From contig NZ_JACKZY010000002.1 in assembly GCF_020833685.1 (NCBI RefSeq), forward strand, positions 744,001-808,000: DNA of 64,000 bases. Reading direction: 5' to 3'. Position 1 is the first letter of the stretch, and every line of letters starts with the position of its first letter. A program made the position numbers and the translations under genes. Origin of the DNA: Nitratireductor sp. B36 (GTDB taxonomy: Bacteria; Pseudomonadota; Alphaproteobacteria; Rhizobiales; Rhizobiaceae). Positions 43,870-52,488 of this stretch are shown in pieces. The notes under the pieces are model-generated. The model was not told where the DNA came from and made no database searches. It was given only the letters and a program-made list of their open reading frames with translations.

Positions 43870-44769
43870 ATGAACGCCCCCCTCAATCATCCGATGCCCT
43901 TATTGGAGCTCGATGTGCTGCGCACCTTTGTGGCAATTGCGGAGACCGGCAGTTTCACCGCAGCGTCCAATGCGGTTTTCCGGACGCCTTCAGCCGTCTC
44001 CATGCAGATCAAGAAGCTCGAGGAAATGTTAGGACGCTCGGTCTTTCAGCGCGATGCGCGCTCGGTGTCACTCACTGCAGACGGCGAGTTATTATTGAAC
44101 TATGCCAGGAGATTGCTGGCTTTGAACCGGGAAGCGGTATCGAAGTTCGTGATGCCCGATATCAGCGGCATCGTTCGATTAGGATCGCCGGATGACTATG
44201 GCGAGCGCATCTTACCCAGCGTTCTCAAACGCTTTGCAGAAACCCACCCTTCCATTGCTGTCGATGTGGTCATTGACCAGAGCGCGAACCTGCGCAAGCG
44301 CATGGCCAACCGGCAACTCGATCTTACACTTCTCACATGCACCGAAGGATCTGAAGACAGCAGCGTTCAGATCGTTTTCACCGAACCCATAGTCTGGGCG
44401 GGTGCCAAGGGCGGTTGCGCTCATTTGCGCGAACCGCTGCCGCTTTCCCTTTGGGAGGAGGGCTGCGCCTGGCGCGCTGGCGCGCTCTCTGCCATGGAAA
44501 AAGATGGCCGCGACTACCGTATCGCCTATATGAGCGCCCACACGGCCGGACAGCGGGCTGCTATCCTGTCGGACCTCGCCATCGCGCCACTGCCCAAATC
44601 CTTCCTGCGGGACGATCTCGTGGAACTTGGTCCGAAGGACGGTTTGCCGAAGCTATGCAACTATCACATCGGCATGGTCGTTGCTCCTGATGCCTCGGCG
44701 CCGGTGCGGGCTGCGGCCGACCATATTCGCTCGACTTTTGATATTTTCAGCGAATCCGGTCGGTTTTGA
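43870..44769 (+). CDS. LysR family transcriptional regulator
   Basis: A 299-residue regulator. Residues 10-70 are the winged helix-turn-helix, with LELDVLRTFVAIAETGSFTAAS and SAVSMQIKKLEEMLGRSVF (first quoted as LDVLRTFVAIAETGSFTAA). Residues about 95-290 are the periplasmic-binding-protein-like effector domain, beginning GIVRLGSPDDYGERILP. The ATG at 43870 has GGAG six bases upstream; an ATG four codons earlier is the alternative. It is divergent from a DUF1127 gene, as in the VtlR regulon of Brucella, but orthology to VtlR cannot be settled from reading. The stop overlaps an upstream possible start of the LigD-polymerase gene. Confidence 0.88.
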   Translation: MNAPLNHPMPLLELDVLRTFVAIAETGSFTAASNAVFRTPSAVSMQIKKLEEMLGRSVFQRDARSVSLTADGELLLNYARRLLALNREAVSKFVMPDISGIVRLGSPDDYGERILPSVLKRFAETHPSIAVDVVIDQSANLRKRMANRQLDLTLLTCTEGSEDSSVQIVFTEPIVWAGAKGGCAHLREPLPLSLWEEGCAWRAGALSAMEKDGRDYRIAYMSAHTAGQRAAILSDLAIAPLPKSFLRDDLVELGPKDGLPKLCNYHIGMVVAPDASAPVRAAADHIRSTFDIFSESGRF

Positions 44770-44816
44770 ACGAAACGCGCGCCGTCGGAGCTGAAACAAG
44801 CTGGAGGCCGGTGCAG

Positions 44817-45716
44817 ATGAGTTCGGACGATCGATTGCAGATTGGCGGTGTTTCGCTGTCCAGTCCGGATAAGGTGCTGTTCGAAGAGGACAGTATCACC
44901 AAAAGCGACCTGGCGCGGTATTATGAGCAGGCGAGGCAGCGGATGCTGCCGCATCTGAAGAGGCGGCTCATCAGTCTGGTGCGTTGCCCGGACGGGCGGG
45001 CGAGACCCTGCTTCTTTCAGCGGCATGGCGGGAAAGGGTTCCCGGAGGCTGTGCGACGCCTGGAGATAGCCGAGAAGAGTGGCGATAAGGACGAATATCT
45101 CTATATCGATGATTTGAAGAGCGTGATCGCTGCAGTGCAGATGAGCACGCTGGAATTCCATATCTGGGGCTCGCGCATTGATCGCCTCGAGTTCCCGGAC
45201 CGGCTGGTCTTCGATCTTGACCCTGACCAGGAACTCGATTTCAACGCTGTTCGAAGCGCGGCATTTGCCGTGCGAGCCCGACTGGCTGATCTCGGCCTGC
45301 GTACAGTGGCTCTTTTGACCGGGGGCAAGGGTATCCACGTAGTCGCGCCGCTGGAGCGGCGCCGGCAATGGGCTGATGTCAAGGATTTCGCCCGCGGGTT
45401 TGCAAAACGTCTTTCCGACGACGAGCCTGAACGGTTTCTGGCCGAAGCCTCGAAAGCCAAGCGGGAAGGGCGGGTTTTTGTCGACTGGCTGCGCAACGAA
45501 CGCTCGGCCACGGCCATCGCGCCTTATTCGACGCGAGCGAAGCCCGGAGCGCCAGTGGCCACACCTGTCTCCTGGAGCGAGCTCGAGGCCATCACTTCAT
45601 CCAGTGCTTTCAACTTGACCTCTATGCCAGAGCGACTGAAAGCACCTGATCCTTGGGCTGAGAGTGCCGACTGGCGCCAATCGATCACCGATAAAATGCT
45701 GAAAGCCGTGCATTGA
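44817..45716 (+). CDS. Stand-alone LigD-type DNA primase/polymerase domain
   Basis: A 299-residue protein of the archaeo-eukaryotic primase superfamily equal to the polymerase domain of bacterial LigD, which fills and extends DNA ends in non-homologous end joining. Metal-binding DLDPDQE (catalytic Asp-x-Asp) lies in LVFDLDPDQELDFN; LLTGGKGIHVVAPL and RVFVDWLRNERSATAIAPYS-type blocks follow (FVDWLRNERSATAIAPYS). The ligase and phosphoesterase domains of full LigD are absent and no ku gene is nearby. ATG 44817 is chosen for its GGAGG; a TTG at 44766 overlapping the lysR stop is an alternative. It converges on the reactivase gene of the corrinoid cluster. Confidence 0.88.
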   Translation: MSSDDRLQIGGVSLSSPDKVLFEEDSITKSDLARYYEQARQRMLPHLKRRLISLVRCPDGRARPCFFQRHGGKGFPEAVRRLEIAEKSGDKDEYLYIDDLKSVIAAVQMSTLEFHIWGSRIDRLEFPDRLVFDLDPDQELDFNAVRSAAFAVRARLADLGLRTVALLTGGKGIHVVAPLERRRQWADVKDFARGFAKRLSDDEPERFLAEASKAKREGRVFVDWLRNERSATAIAPYSTRAKPGAPVATPVSWSELEAITSSSAFNLTSMPERLKAPDPWAESADWRQSITDKMLKAVH

Positions 45717-45771
45717 GGGCAGGGCCTCTGACAATGAATGCAGACGTTTTGCATCCATTCGCATGTTGTTG

Positions 45772-47829
45772 CTATTGGTGTTTCCTTCGTGCCGCACGTT
45801 CCTCGCGGGAGCGCCGGCGAGGGCGCGCGTGGCCTGTTTCATTGGCTGCGGTATCCGACCTCGAACGAGGGGGGAGATGCACCTGCCCGGCGAGTTTCAG
45901 GAACGGGTCGACCTTGTTGGGAAGAGCCATGGCATTCACGAAATGCTCCTGGAATTTTGGCTCAAGCGCTGTTTCGATTTTCTCGATGCGGCGCACCGTT
46001 TGTTCGATTTCACGGCGATGGCCGCGATTGAGCAAGGCCATGCGTGCACCCGTTCCGGCGGCGTTGCCAACCGCCGACACACGGGTCAGATCGCAATCGG
46101 GTATGAGACCCAGAACCATGGCATATTGCGGATCGATGAAGGAGCCGAAGGCGCCGGCAAAGCGGATGGTGTCCACGGTCTCCACGTCCTGCTTCTCCAT
46201 CAAAAGCTTGATGCCGGCATAGAGCGCCGCCTTGGCAAGCTGGATGGCCCGTACGTCATTTTGGGTGACAGTGATGCGCGGTTCAGTTTCGCTCAGAACA
46301 TAGGAAAACGTACGGCCCTCGGGGACGATGCGCGGACTTTCACCCGCCAGCATTCCGTTCACCACGCCATCTTCGGAAATGATGCCGGCGAGATACATCT
46401 CCGCGATGACCTCGATGATACCGGAACCGCAGATGCCGGTGACGCCGGTCTGGCCGAGCGAAGCGAGAAAACCCGGTTCGTCCGACCAGAGTTCGCTGCC
46501 GATCACACGAAAACGCGGTGTGAGCGTTTCACGGTCGATGCGCACCCGTTCGATGGCGCCGGGTGCCGCCCGCTGACCGGAGGAAATTTCCGCACCCTCG
46601 AAGGCAGGACCGGTGGGTGAAGATGCGGCGACCACTCGGCTTTTGTTGCCCAGAACGATCTCCGCATTGGTCCCCACATCGACGATGAGCATCATTTCAT
46701 CCTGCCGATGAGGGCCTTCAGAAAGGGTGACGGCAGCTGCGTCGGCTCCGACATGGCCCGCAATGCAGGGCAGGAGATAGGTTCGCGCGCCCGGATTGAG
46801 GTTGAGCTTCAAATCGTCCGCCCTGATGCTGACGGCCTCGGACACTGCCAGCGCGAAGGGGGCACCGCCAAGTTCCGTCGGGTCTATGCCAAGAAACAGG
46901 TGGTGCATGATGGGATTGGCAACAAAGACGGTGTCCAGAATGTCGGTGCGCGCGATGCCGCCGTCTTCGGCAACTTTCTGCACGAGTTTGGAGATTTCCT
47001 CGCGTACGGCGCGGGTCATCCCCTCGCGTCCGTCCGGGTTCATCATCACGTAAGACACCCGACTCATCAGATCTTCGCCGAAGCGGATTTGCGGGTTTGA
47101 CGCGCCAGCCGAGGCCACCACGCGACCCGACAACAGCGACACGAGATGCATGGCGATGGTGGTGGAACCGATGTCGCAGGCAAGACCGTAGGCCTCATTC
47201 TTCAAGCCCGGCCACAGAGCAATGAGCCGGGCAATGTCGTCATCCGAGTCTTGATGGAGGGCGGCGGTAACGGCCCAATTGCCCTTGCGCAAGATCGCCT
47301 GCACTTGTGGCAGGAGATGCGCGTCTACCTCGATGCGACCAAAGCTCCAGTCTCTCTGCAGAGCGGCTTTCAGGCGGTCGAGATCGCCGAGGGGCTTGTG
47401 CATGTCGGGCTCTTCAACCTCGACATAGCAAAGGTGCACGGCGGGGTGTCGCTCGATGACACGCGTATCGGCGTCCTTGCGCACCACCTGCGCATTGATG
47501 ACCGCATCCTGAGGCACATCAACCACCAGATCACCCTCGATGGTGGCGGAACAGGAAAGGCGGCGGCCGGGCGGCAGTACGCGCTTTTCTGCATATCGGG
47601 CTTCCTTTGCGCCGAGCGGTGATATGTGAGCCGGGGACGAAGAAATCTTGTGCTTGGCGAAATGTCCTTCCTGCACCTCAATCTGGCATCGCCCGCAGGT
47701 GGCGCGCCCGCCGCACACGCTCTCCACATAGACACCAAGCTGCCGCGCGGCATCGAGCACGGTCGTGCCCCTTCGGAAGCGACCTCGCTTGCCCGACGGC
47801 ATGAAGAGCACGAGGGGATCGTCATTCAT
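45772..47829 (-). CDS. RamA-like ASKHA-domain corrinoid reactivation protein
   Basis: A 685-residue protein. An N-terminal 2Fe-2S domain has Cys39, Cys45, Cys48 (CGGRATCGRC) and Cys93. The ASKHA ATPase-like region (about 210-650) has ACDIGSTTIAMHL, LIVDVGTNAEIVLGN, ICGSGIIEVIAEM and AGAFGSFIDP, the phosphate and adenosine loops of the family. It would use ATP and an electron to reduce Co(II) to Co(I) in inactivated corrinoid protein. The last 30 residues are a basic tail (RPRRRSREERAARRK). The start at 47829 begins just before the ferredoxin domain. It is the last gene of the corrinoid operon on this strand. Confidence 0.88.
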   Translation of the reverse strand: MNDDPLVLFMPSGKRGRFRRGTTVLDAARQLGVYVESVCGGRATCGRCQIEVQEGHFAKHKISSSPAHISPLGAKEARYAEKRVLPPGRRLSCSATIEGDLVVDVPQDAVINAQVVRKDADTRVIERHPAVHLCYVEVEEPDMHKPLGDLDRLKAALQRDWSFGRIEVDAHLLPQVQAILRKGNWAVTAALHQDSDDDIARLIALWPGLKNEAYGLACDIGSTTIAMHLVSLLSGRVVASAGASNPQIRFGEDLMSRVSYVMMNPDGREGMTRAVREEISKLVQKVAEDGGIARTDILDTVFVANPIMHHLFLGIDPTELGGAPFALAVSEAVSIRADDLKLNLNPGARTYLLPCIAGHVGADAAAVTLSEGPHRQDEMMLIVDVGTNAEIVLGNKSRVVAASSPTGPAFEGAEISSGQRAAPGAIERVRIDRETLTPRFRVIGSELWSDEPGFLASLGQTGVTGICGSGIIEVIAEMYLAGIISEDGVVNGMLAGESPRIVPEGRTFSYVLSETEPRITVTQNDVRAIQLAKAALYAGIKLLMEKQDVETVDTIRFAGAFGSFIDPQYAMVLGLIPDCDLTRVSAVGNAAGTGARMALLNRGHRREIEQTVRRIEKIETALEPKFQEHFVNAMALPNKVDPFLKLAGQVHLPPRSRSDTAANETGHARPRRRSREERAARRKHQ

Positions 47830-47901
47830 GGCGAGGTCCGTTTTCCTGGAAGCGGATCTGGAAATGCGTTGCGTGGCCAGTGGAGGCAAATCAAAGCTTG
47901 T

Positions 47902-48858
47902 TCACCCCCGCGCCCGACGCGCCTCGCGGCCGCCGCGCCGCCGCCCGCCGGAGGAAGCGGGGGCTGCAGCAGCCGCAACCGGCTCGCCTGATGCTGCGGG
48001 CTGGTGGTCGCGATAGGTCATGATCCAGTTCTGGCAGTTTGGGTCTGTGCCGTTCAACACATTGGCCGCGCGCACCATTTCCATTTCCTGCGGACGGCAG
48101 GGGTTCATGATTGCGCTCGTCATGCCGGCTCCGATCACCATGGGGATAAAGCCCGCATTGATGCCATGCCTGTGCGGCAGGCCGAAGGAAATGTTCGAGA
48201 GCCCGCAAGTGGTGTTCACCTTCAACTCCTCTCGAAGTCGCCGCAGGAGACGGAACACCTGCTGGCCGGCGGTCCCCATGGCGCCGATGGGCATCACCAG
48301 AGGATCCACGACGATGTCATGGGCGGGAATGCCATGGTCGGCAGCGCGCTGAACGATTTTTTTTGCAACCTCGAAACGCACATCGGGGTCCTCGGATATT
48401 CCGGTCTCGTCGTTGGAGATGGCGACGACGGGCACGTCATATTTCCGGATCAGCGGAAGGATCGCCTCGAGCTTTTCCTCTTCCCCGGTGACCGAATTGA
48501 CCAAGGGTCTGCCTTTGGCGATCTTCAGGCCCGCCTCGATAGCGGCAGAGACTGAGGAATCGATGGAAAGCGGTACGTCCACCAGGTTCTGTACGATTTC
48601 AAGGGTCTGGACCAGAAGTCCGGGTTCCGTCGCGTTGGGGTCGACCGCCGTAACGCCGGCATTCACGTCGAGCATGGTGGCGCCGGCAGCCACCTGAGCC
48701 AGTGCATCGCTTTTCACGGTCTCGAAATTGCCGGCCACCATTTCCGCAGCGAGCTTTTTTCGCCCGGTCGGGTTGATGCGCTCGCCGATCACGCAGAAAG
48801 GTTGGTCGAAGCCGATCACGACTTCCCGGCTTGCAGAGGCGACGATGGTTCTGGTCAT
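47902..48858 (-). CDS. Methyl-cobalamin:tetrahydrofolate methyltransferase (pterin-binding family)
   Basis: A 318-residue TIM-barrel pterin-binding protein related to MtvA, MtgA and the methyltransferase half of MetH and CFeSP methyltransferases. VIGERINPTGRKKLA, GATMLDVNAGV, PLSIDSSVSAAIEAGL, LVNSVTGEEEKL and VVDPLVMPIGAMG are the folate-binding loops. It would move the methyl group from methyl-cobalamin on the corrinoid protein to THF. The C-terminus, from about residue 288, is not part of the fold: an Ala/Pro/Ser stretch ending GGRRRGGREARRARG. The ribosome binding site AGGAGG lies seven bases before the ATG. It lies between metF-like and ramA-like genes. Confidence 0.88.
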   Translation of the reverse strand: MTRTIVASASREVVIGFDQPFCVIGERINPTGRKKLAAEMVAGNFETVKSDALAQVAAGATMLDVNAGVTAVDPNATEPGLLVQTLEIVQNLVDVPLSIDSSVSAAIEAGLKIAKGRPLVNSVTGEEEKLEAILPLIRKYDVPVVAISNDETGISEDPDVRFEVAKKIVQRAADHGIPAHDIVVDPLVMPIGAMGTAGQQVFRLLRRLREELKVNTTCGLSNISFGLPHRHGINAGFIPMVIGAGMTSAIMNPCRPQEMEMVRAANVLNGTDPNCQNWIMTYRDHQPAASGEPVAAAAAPASSGGRRRGGREARRARG

Positions 48859-48910
48859 TCAAATTCCTCCTGGAGGCATGGTGGGCGTCCATGCGGCTGC
48901 TCGATGGTTT

Positions 48911-50023
48911 TCATTCGCTGGATGCCTCGCTCGCATCCTTCACCATGTCCACGGGCGTTTCGCTCGGATTGTCATGCAGAATGTGATCGAGCCGCTCGGC
49001 CACCATGGCATCGTCGGCGCCCGGCTCCCGCTTCCACGGTTTGCGGCCTTTCAGGACGCCGGAATCGTGAACGATTTCCGCGACGAATTCCTCTTGCCGG
49101 TAGGCCATGACATGAATGCCGGAAACGCCCTCGATTTCCTTCACCTCATTGATGATGTCGATGCACAGGCGCTTGCCTTCTTCCTTCTGCTTTTCCGCGC
49201 CTTCAAGCCGCGTGATCACGGCATCGGGAATGTGGACGCCGGGGACGTTCGAGCGGATCCAGCGGGCGGTTTTTGCCGAGGCGAGCGGCCCAACACCAAC
49301 CAGGATGAAACATTTCTCGTCGAGCCCCATATCGCGCACCCGCTTCATGTAGTCCCTGAGCATCGGCACATCATAGCAGTACTGGCTCTGAACGAATTGC
49401 GCGCCGGCAGCGATCTTTTTGGCAAGTCGGTGAGGGCGAAAATCAAAGGGCGGGGCGAATGGATTGATGGCCGCGCCGAGGAAAACGGCGGGTGGCGTTG
49501 TGAGGGTGCGACCGGAAAGAAACTTTTCCTCGTCGCGCATGGTGCGGACGGTTTCCAGAAGGGACATGCAGTCGAGGTCGAAAACGGGTTTTGCGCCCGG
49601 CTGGTCGCCTGCCTGCACGCCATCGCCCGTCAGGCACATGATATTGCCTACGCCCATGGCGGCGGCCCCCAAAACGTCGCCCTGTATGGCGATGCGGTTC
49701 CTGTCACGACATGCGATCTGCATGATCGTGGCGTAGCCCATGCGCGTGAGCAGCGCGCAGATTCCCATGGAAGACATGTGGCAATTGGCACCGGAGGCGT
49801 CCACTGCGTTGATGCCGTCCACCCATCCATCGAAGATTGCCGCTCGCTCAAAGACATCCTGCGCATTGGCGCTGTCGGGTGGATTGAGTTCTGCTGTCAC
49901 CGCAAATTCACCGCGCCGCAGCACACGTTCCAGCCGGCCCCGCGACGAATGACCGGGCAGGGGCTCGAGCGGCAGGTCGACGCCATCAGGGTTTTCGTCG
50001 ATCTGGGGCGGGCGGGGCATCAT
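48911..50023 (-). CDS. metF: Methylenetetrahydrofolate reductase (MetF family)
   Basis: A 370-residue flavoprotein with the MetF barrel. FAVTAELNPPDSA at the N-terminus contains the catalytic Glu; IMCLTGDGVQAGDQPGAKPV and FVQSQYCYDV carry the folate and flavin contacts. In the direction suited to this cluster it would oxidise methyl-THF to methylene-THF. Compared with E. coli MetF it is longer, with an acidic C-terminal tail. The start overlaps the stop of the upstream metV-like gene by four bases (ATGA). Confidence 0.85.
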   Translation of the reverse strand: MMPRPPQIDENPDGVDLPLEPLPGHSSRGRLERVLRRGEFAVTAELNPPDSANAQDVFERAAIFDGWVDGINAVDASGANCHMSSMGICALLTRMGYATIMQIACRDRNRIAIQGDVLGAAAMGVGNIMCLTGDGVQAGDQPGAKPVFDLDCMSLLETVRTMRDEEKFLSGRTLTTPPAVFLGAAINPFAPPFDFRPHRLAKKIAAGAQFVQSQYCYDVPMLRDYMKRVRDMGLDEKCFILVGVGPLASAKTARWIRSNVPGVHIPDAVITRLEGAEKQKEEGKRLCIDIINEVKEIEGVSGIHVMAYRQEEFVAEIVHDSGVLKGRKPWKREPGADDAMVAERLDHILHDNPSETPVDMVKDASEASSE

Positions 50024-50616
50024 TCAGTATGGCTCCGTTCGGCATCCCGCGTGCGTGCTGCTTGTGCCGTGACCCGTAGCCAGGCAGAGCTTTCTCTTAA
50101 GGACTGGTCGACAGGCTTCTGCACGTCGAAGATCGTTTGCCCCCCGCGCATCGCCTGAGCCCCCTCCCAAGCCTTCACCCAGACGCATGGCATGTCCGGT
50201 TCCACCTCGCAGTTCCCATTGCTGCGTACGCCGCCGCAGGGACCGTTGCGCAGCTGCTTTGGGCAATTCATGGGGCAGGACATGCCAGTGGAAGACAGGA
50301 TGCACTGGCCGCACATGCGGCAGTCGAACATCAACCCCTTCATATGGCGCTCGATGAATTTTACTGGCGCCTCGGCGCGTGCATACCCTACGGCCTTCCA
50401 GAATGGGTGAAGGAGGAGGAAGAAGCGCGAAAAGCGAGCGTAGACCCATTCAAGAAAGCGCGCGTGGCGCACAGACCAGCGGCGCATCGTATAGCGGCGC
50501 TGGACGCGGCGCTGCGGCGAAACATCGGCTGGTTTGTAAGCAAGGGTTTCACGCGCCTTTTTTACCAGCGTTGCCTGGGTGACGGTCGGTGGCTTTGTGG
50601 CGCTATCGATCGGCAT
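50020..50616 (-). CDS. MTHFR C-terminal domain protein (MetV-like)
   Basis: A 198-residue Cys-rich protein of the methylenetetrahydrofolate reductase C-terminal family, the partner subunit (MetV) of MetF in acetogens. Eight Cys at 99, 102, 105, 114, 118, 127, 136 and 144 form CRMCGQCILSSTGMSCPMNC and then NGPCGGVRSNGNC with PC, fit for zinc or an iron-sulfur cluster. In acetogens this partner passes electrons to or stabilises MetF. The ATG at 50616 is chosen because the frame upstream overlaps another gene. It overlaps the PF13769 gene by 14 bases and metF by four bases, so the three are coupled. Confidence 0.85.
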   Translation of the reverse strand: MPIDSATKPPTVTQATLVKKARETLAYKPADVSPQRRVQRRYTMRRWSVRHARFLEWVYARFSRFFLLLHPFWKAVGYARAEAPVKFIERHMKGLMFDCRMCGQCILSSTGMSCPMNCPKQLRNGPCGGVRSNGNCEVEPDMPCVWVKAWEGAQAMRGGQTIFDVQKPVDQSLRESSAWLRVTAQAARTRDAERSHTE

Positions 50617-50905
50617 GGCCACCCGCCTTGACGAGCGCCAGCAGGCGTTCTCTGTTGAACTCGCGGTCAATCGCTTCAAGAGCCAGATTGGCCTCTGCTT
50701 CCAGATCGTCGCTAACGGAGACCGGCTCGCCGCGCCGCCACTCGGCAAGGTAGGCGTCGGTGTCCCGCGCGCCGACGCGCATGGCGCACATGTCGATGGC
50801 CTCGGTGAAGCGAAGGGGCAGTTCGCGCTTGGCTGTCTGCCGTCCCTTTCTGACAATCACCTGAGCGGGGATGTCGCGCCAATATACTATGATCAGCTGG
50901 GCCAT
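50603..50905 (-). CDS. PF13769 ("virulence factor") family small protein
   Basis: A 100-residue protein that starts MAQLIIVYWRDIPAQVIV and contains AIDMCAMRVGARDTDAYLAEW, both marks of the PF13769 family. The family name says virulence factor, but no virulence role follows from it; members are found next to corrinoid methyltransferase genes in Rhizobiales. AGGAAGG lies upstream of the ATG. It overlaps the metV-like gene by 14 bases, which links it to the methyl-transfer pathway. The mixed alpha/beta composition, with a single Cys, suggests a soluble protein. Confidence 0.8.
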   Translation of the reverse strand: MAQLIIVYWRDIPAQVIVRKGRQTAKRELPLRFTEAIDMCAMRVGARDTDAYLAEWRRGEPVSVSDDLEAEANLALEAIDREFNRERLLALVKAGGHADR

Positions 50906-51019
50906 AAGCGCCTGTTCCTTCCTCGATTTTCAGAATTGCTGCATTGCTGCGCGCCCGCTTGCTGCAAGGCGACGCGCGTGCATTCAAATGCGACGTGGAA
51001 GGGAAGAGTAGCGCGAGGG

Positions 51020-51667
51020 CTAGTGCATCACAGCGCCGGCCATCATGCTGGCGCCGATCACGACGCCCGCAATGACCATGAGGGAGAGGACACCACAGGT
51101 GATGGCAATACCAAGAAGGATACCGTCACGCTCGGAGAGGGCCAATCCGATCAGCGCACAGGAGAAGGCGGGAAACCAGTTGCCGAGCGGGATAGGAAGG
51201 GTCACGGCGATCGACAGGATCAGGGCGGCAAGGCCGATGATCCTGTCGGCATGATCGCGTGCAAACGGCCAGTAACGCGGCTTGATCAGCCGCTCGAGCC
51301 AGATCAGACGCGGGATGAGGCGTTCGCTCATATGGCGAAATTTGTCGGCGCCGATGGCCTTGTTGAGCAGGAAACGGGGTAGCCAGACGGTGCGATTGCC
51401 CATCACCATCTGCAGGGCGACCAGAACCAGCGGCGGCCCGAGCACGAGCGTGCTGCCGGGGGGGAAGGGCAGGAGGTTGAGGCTGGCAAAGAAAACAAGA
51501 AGGGTGGCGAAGCTGCGGTCGCCCAGCGCCTGGCGGATTTCGCCGATGGTTACCTTGTCTTCAGCGTGCTTCGCGAGGTCGCGAAAGATGCGCGACAGCC
51601 TGCGCGGCGGAAGGTGAGCCGGCGGTGCGCTCAACACCGTATCCAAATCCATTCCCTCCGCCTTCAT
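51020..51667 (-). CDS. exoD: ExoD family membrane protein
   Basis: A 215-residue inner-membrane protein of the ExoD family. The N-terminal soluble part has KVTIGEIRQALGDRSFATLLVFFASLN in two recognisable pieces (TIGEIRQALGDRSFA and LLVFFASLNLLPFPPG), followed by four to five membrane helices (about 65-85, 88-108, 140-165, 168-190 and 195-213). In Sinorhizobium meliloti ExoD is needed for effective nodule invasion and alkaline tolerance, though its activity is not known. The start may also be ATG 51652. It sits between corrinoid-cluster genes but need not be part of that pathway. Confidence 0.87.
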   Translation of the reverse strand: MKAEGMDLDTVLSAPPAHLPPRRLSRIFRDLAKHAEDKVTIGEIRQALGDRSFATLLVFFASLNLLPFPPGSTLVLGPPLVLVALQMVMGNRTVWLPRFLLNKAIGADKFRHMSERLIPRLIWLERLIKPRYWPFARDHADRIIGLAALILSIAVTLPIPLGNWFPAFSCALIGLALSERDGILLGIAITCGVLSLMVIAGVVIGASMMAGAVMH

Positions 51668-51778
51668 TTCACTCTTTAGCCAGCCGTTCGAATCCCGGTC
51701 GGGATGACGTACAGTTTTGTATGGATGGCGTTAAGCCTTCATGACAAAAGCCGCAAGCATCGTTCTGCTGGCCCAGGC

Positions 51779-52408
51779 TTATGGGAGACGGCGGAATTCA
51801 AGAATATCGAGCACGGATTCACGCTGCGGTGCCGGGAATTCCATCCGCCAACCATCGTCACGGTCGCGAAAAACATAGGCTACCTGATCGCTGTCGCGGC
51901 CGGAGCCATAGGATGGCGGGCGGTCGGGCGACACGAAATAGCTGCCGAGATAAATCAGCCGATTGTCGGAGTCGGTAAAAAAGCGGCCTTTGGTCCGCTG
52001 CGATCCGGTCAGTTTTTCCAACACCCAGCCGGCGCCGTCGTCACTGACCTTGCAACGGAACCAGTCATAGACCACGAGTGGAACAAGACCGCCTGCTTTT
52101 ATGGTGCGGCACTCCCAATCGCCCGTGAGATCGAACTCCTCAAACGAGCGTTGATCGCGCTGCTCGATTTCTTCCAGAATTGCCACATCCGGCGCTGCTC
52201 CACCGGTTTTCGCCTGCTTCACGGCTTCGGCACGTATCCGTTCATATGCGTCGAGACGCGCGGCGTCGCGGTAAGTGATGTCCTGCATCACCGTGTCTTT
52301 TTCGAAACCGGCCCGCTCCATATCGAGTTTTTCCTGAACCAGCGACTGTGCGCTTACCGGGACTGTGCTCAGGCCTATAACCAGGGCGGGGAGGAAAATG
52401 CGGCGCAT
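51779..52408 (-). CDS. DUF4893 family exported protein
   Basis: A 209-residue exported protein with a signal peptide (residues 1-20, VPVSAQ cleavage). The mature part has the DUF4893 pattern: DITYRDAARLDAYERI, DLTGDWECRTIKAGG, VYDWFRCKVSDDGAGWVLEKLTG (in part: YDWFRCKVSDDGAGW), and AYVFRDRDDGWRMEFP near the end. Two conserved Cys may form a disulfide. The role is unknown. It lies between exoD and the DUF1638 gene on the same strand with gaps of 111 and 80 bases. Confidence 0.85.
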   Translation of the reverse strand: MRRIFLPALVIGLSTVPVSAQSLVQEKLDMERAGFEKDTVMQDITYRDAARLDAYERIRAEAVKQAKTGGAAPDVAILEEIEQRDQRSFEEFDLTGDWECRTIKAGGLVPLVVYDWFRCKVSDDGAGWVLEKLTGSQRTKGRFFTDSDNRLIYLGSYFVSPDRPPSYGSGRDSDQVAYVFRDRDDGWRMEFPAPQRESVLDILEFRRLP

Positions 52409-52488
52409 GAAAATATCTCCTGAAAATCACCTAATATGCTGGAAAATTGCACCGCCAATGTAACCATTTCATGGCGTCGGATGCGCCG

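Noticed and set aside
48728-50158. A 476-codon plus-strand frame opposite the methyl-transfer genes
   Set aside because: Spans three real genes on the other strand and has no domain.
50603-50905. Reading the PF13769 protein as a virulence gene
   Set aside because: Only the family name suggests it; the operon context points to one-carbon metabolism.
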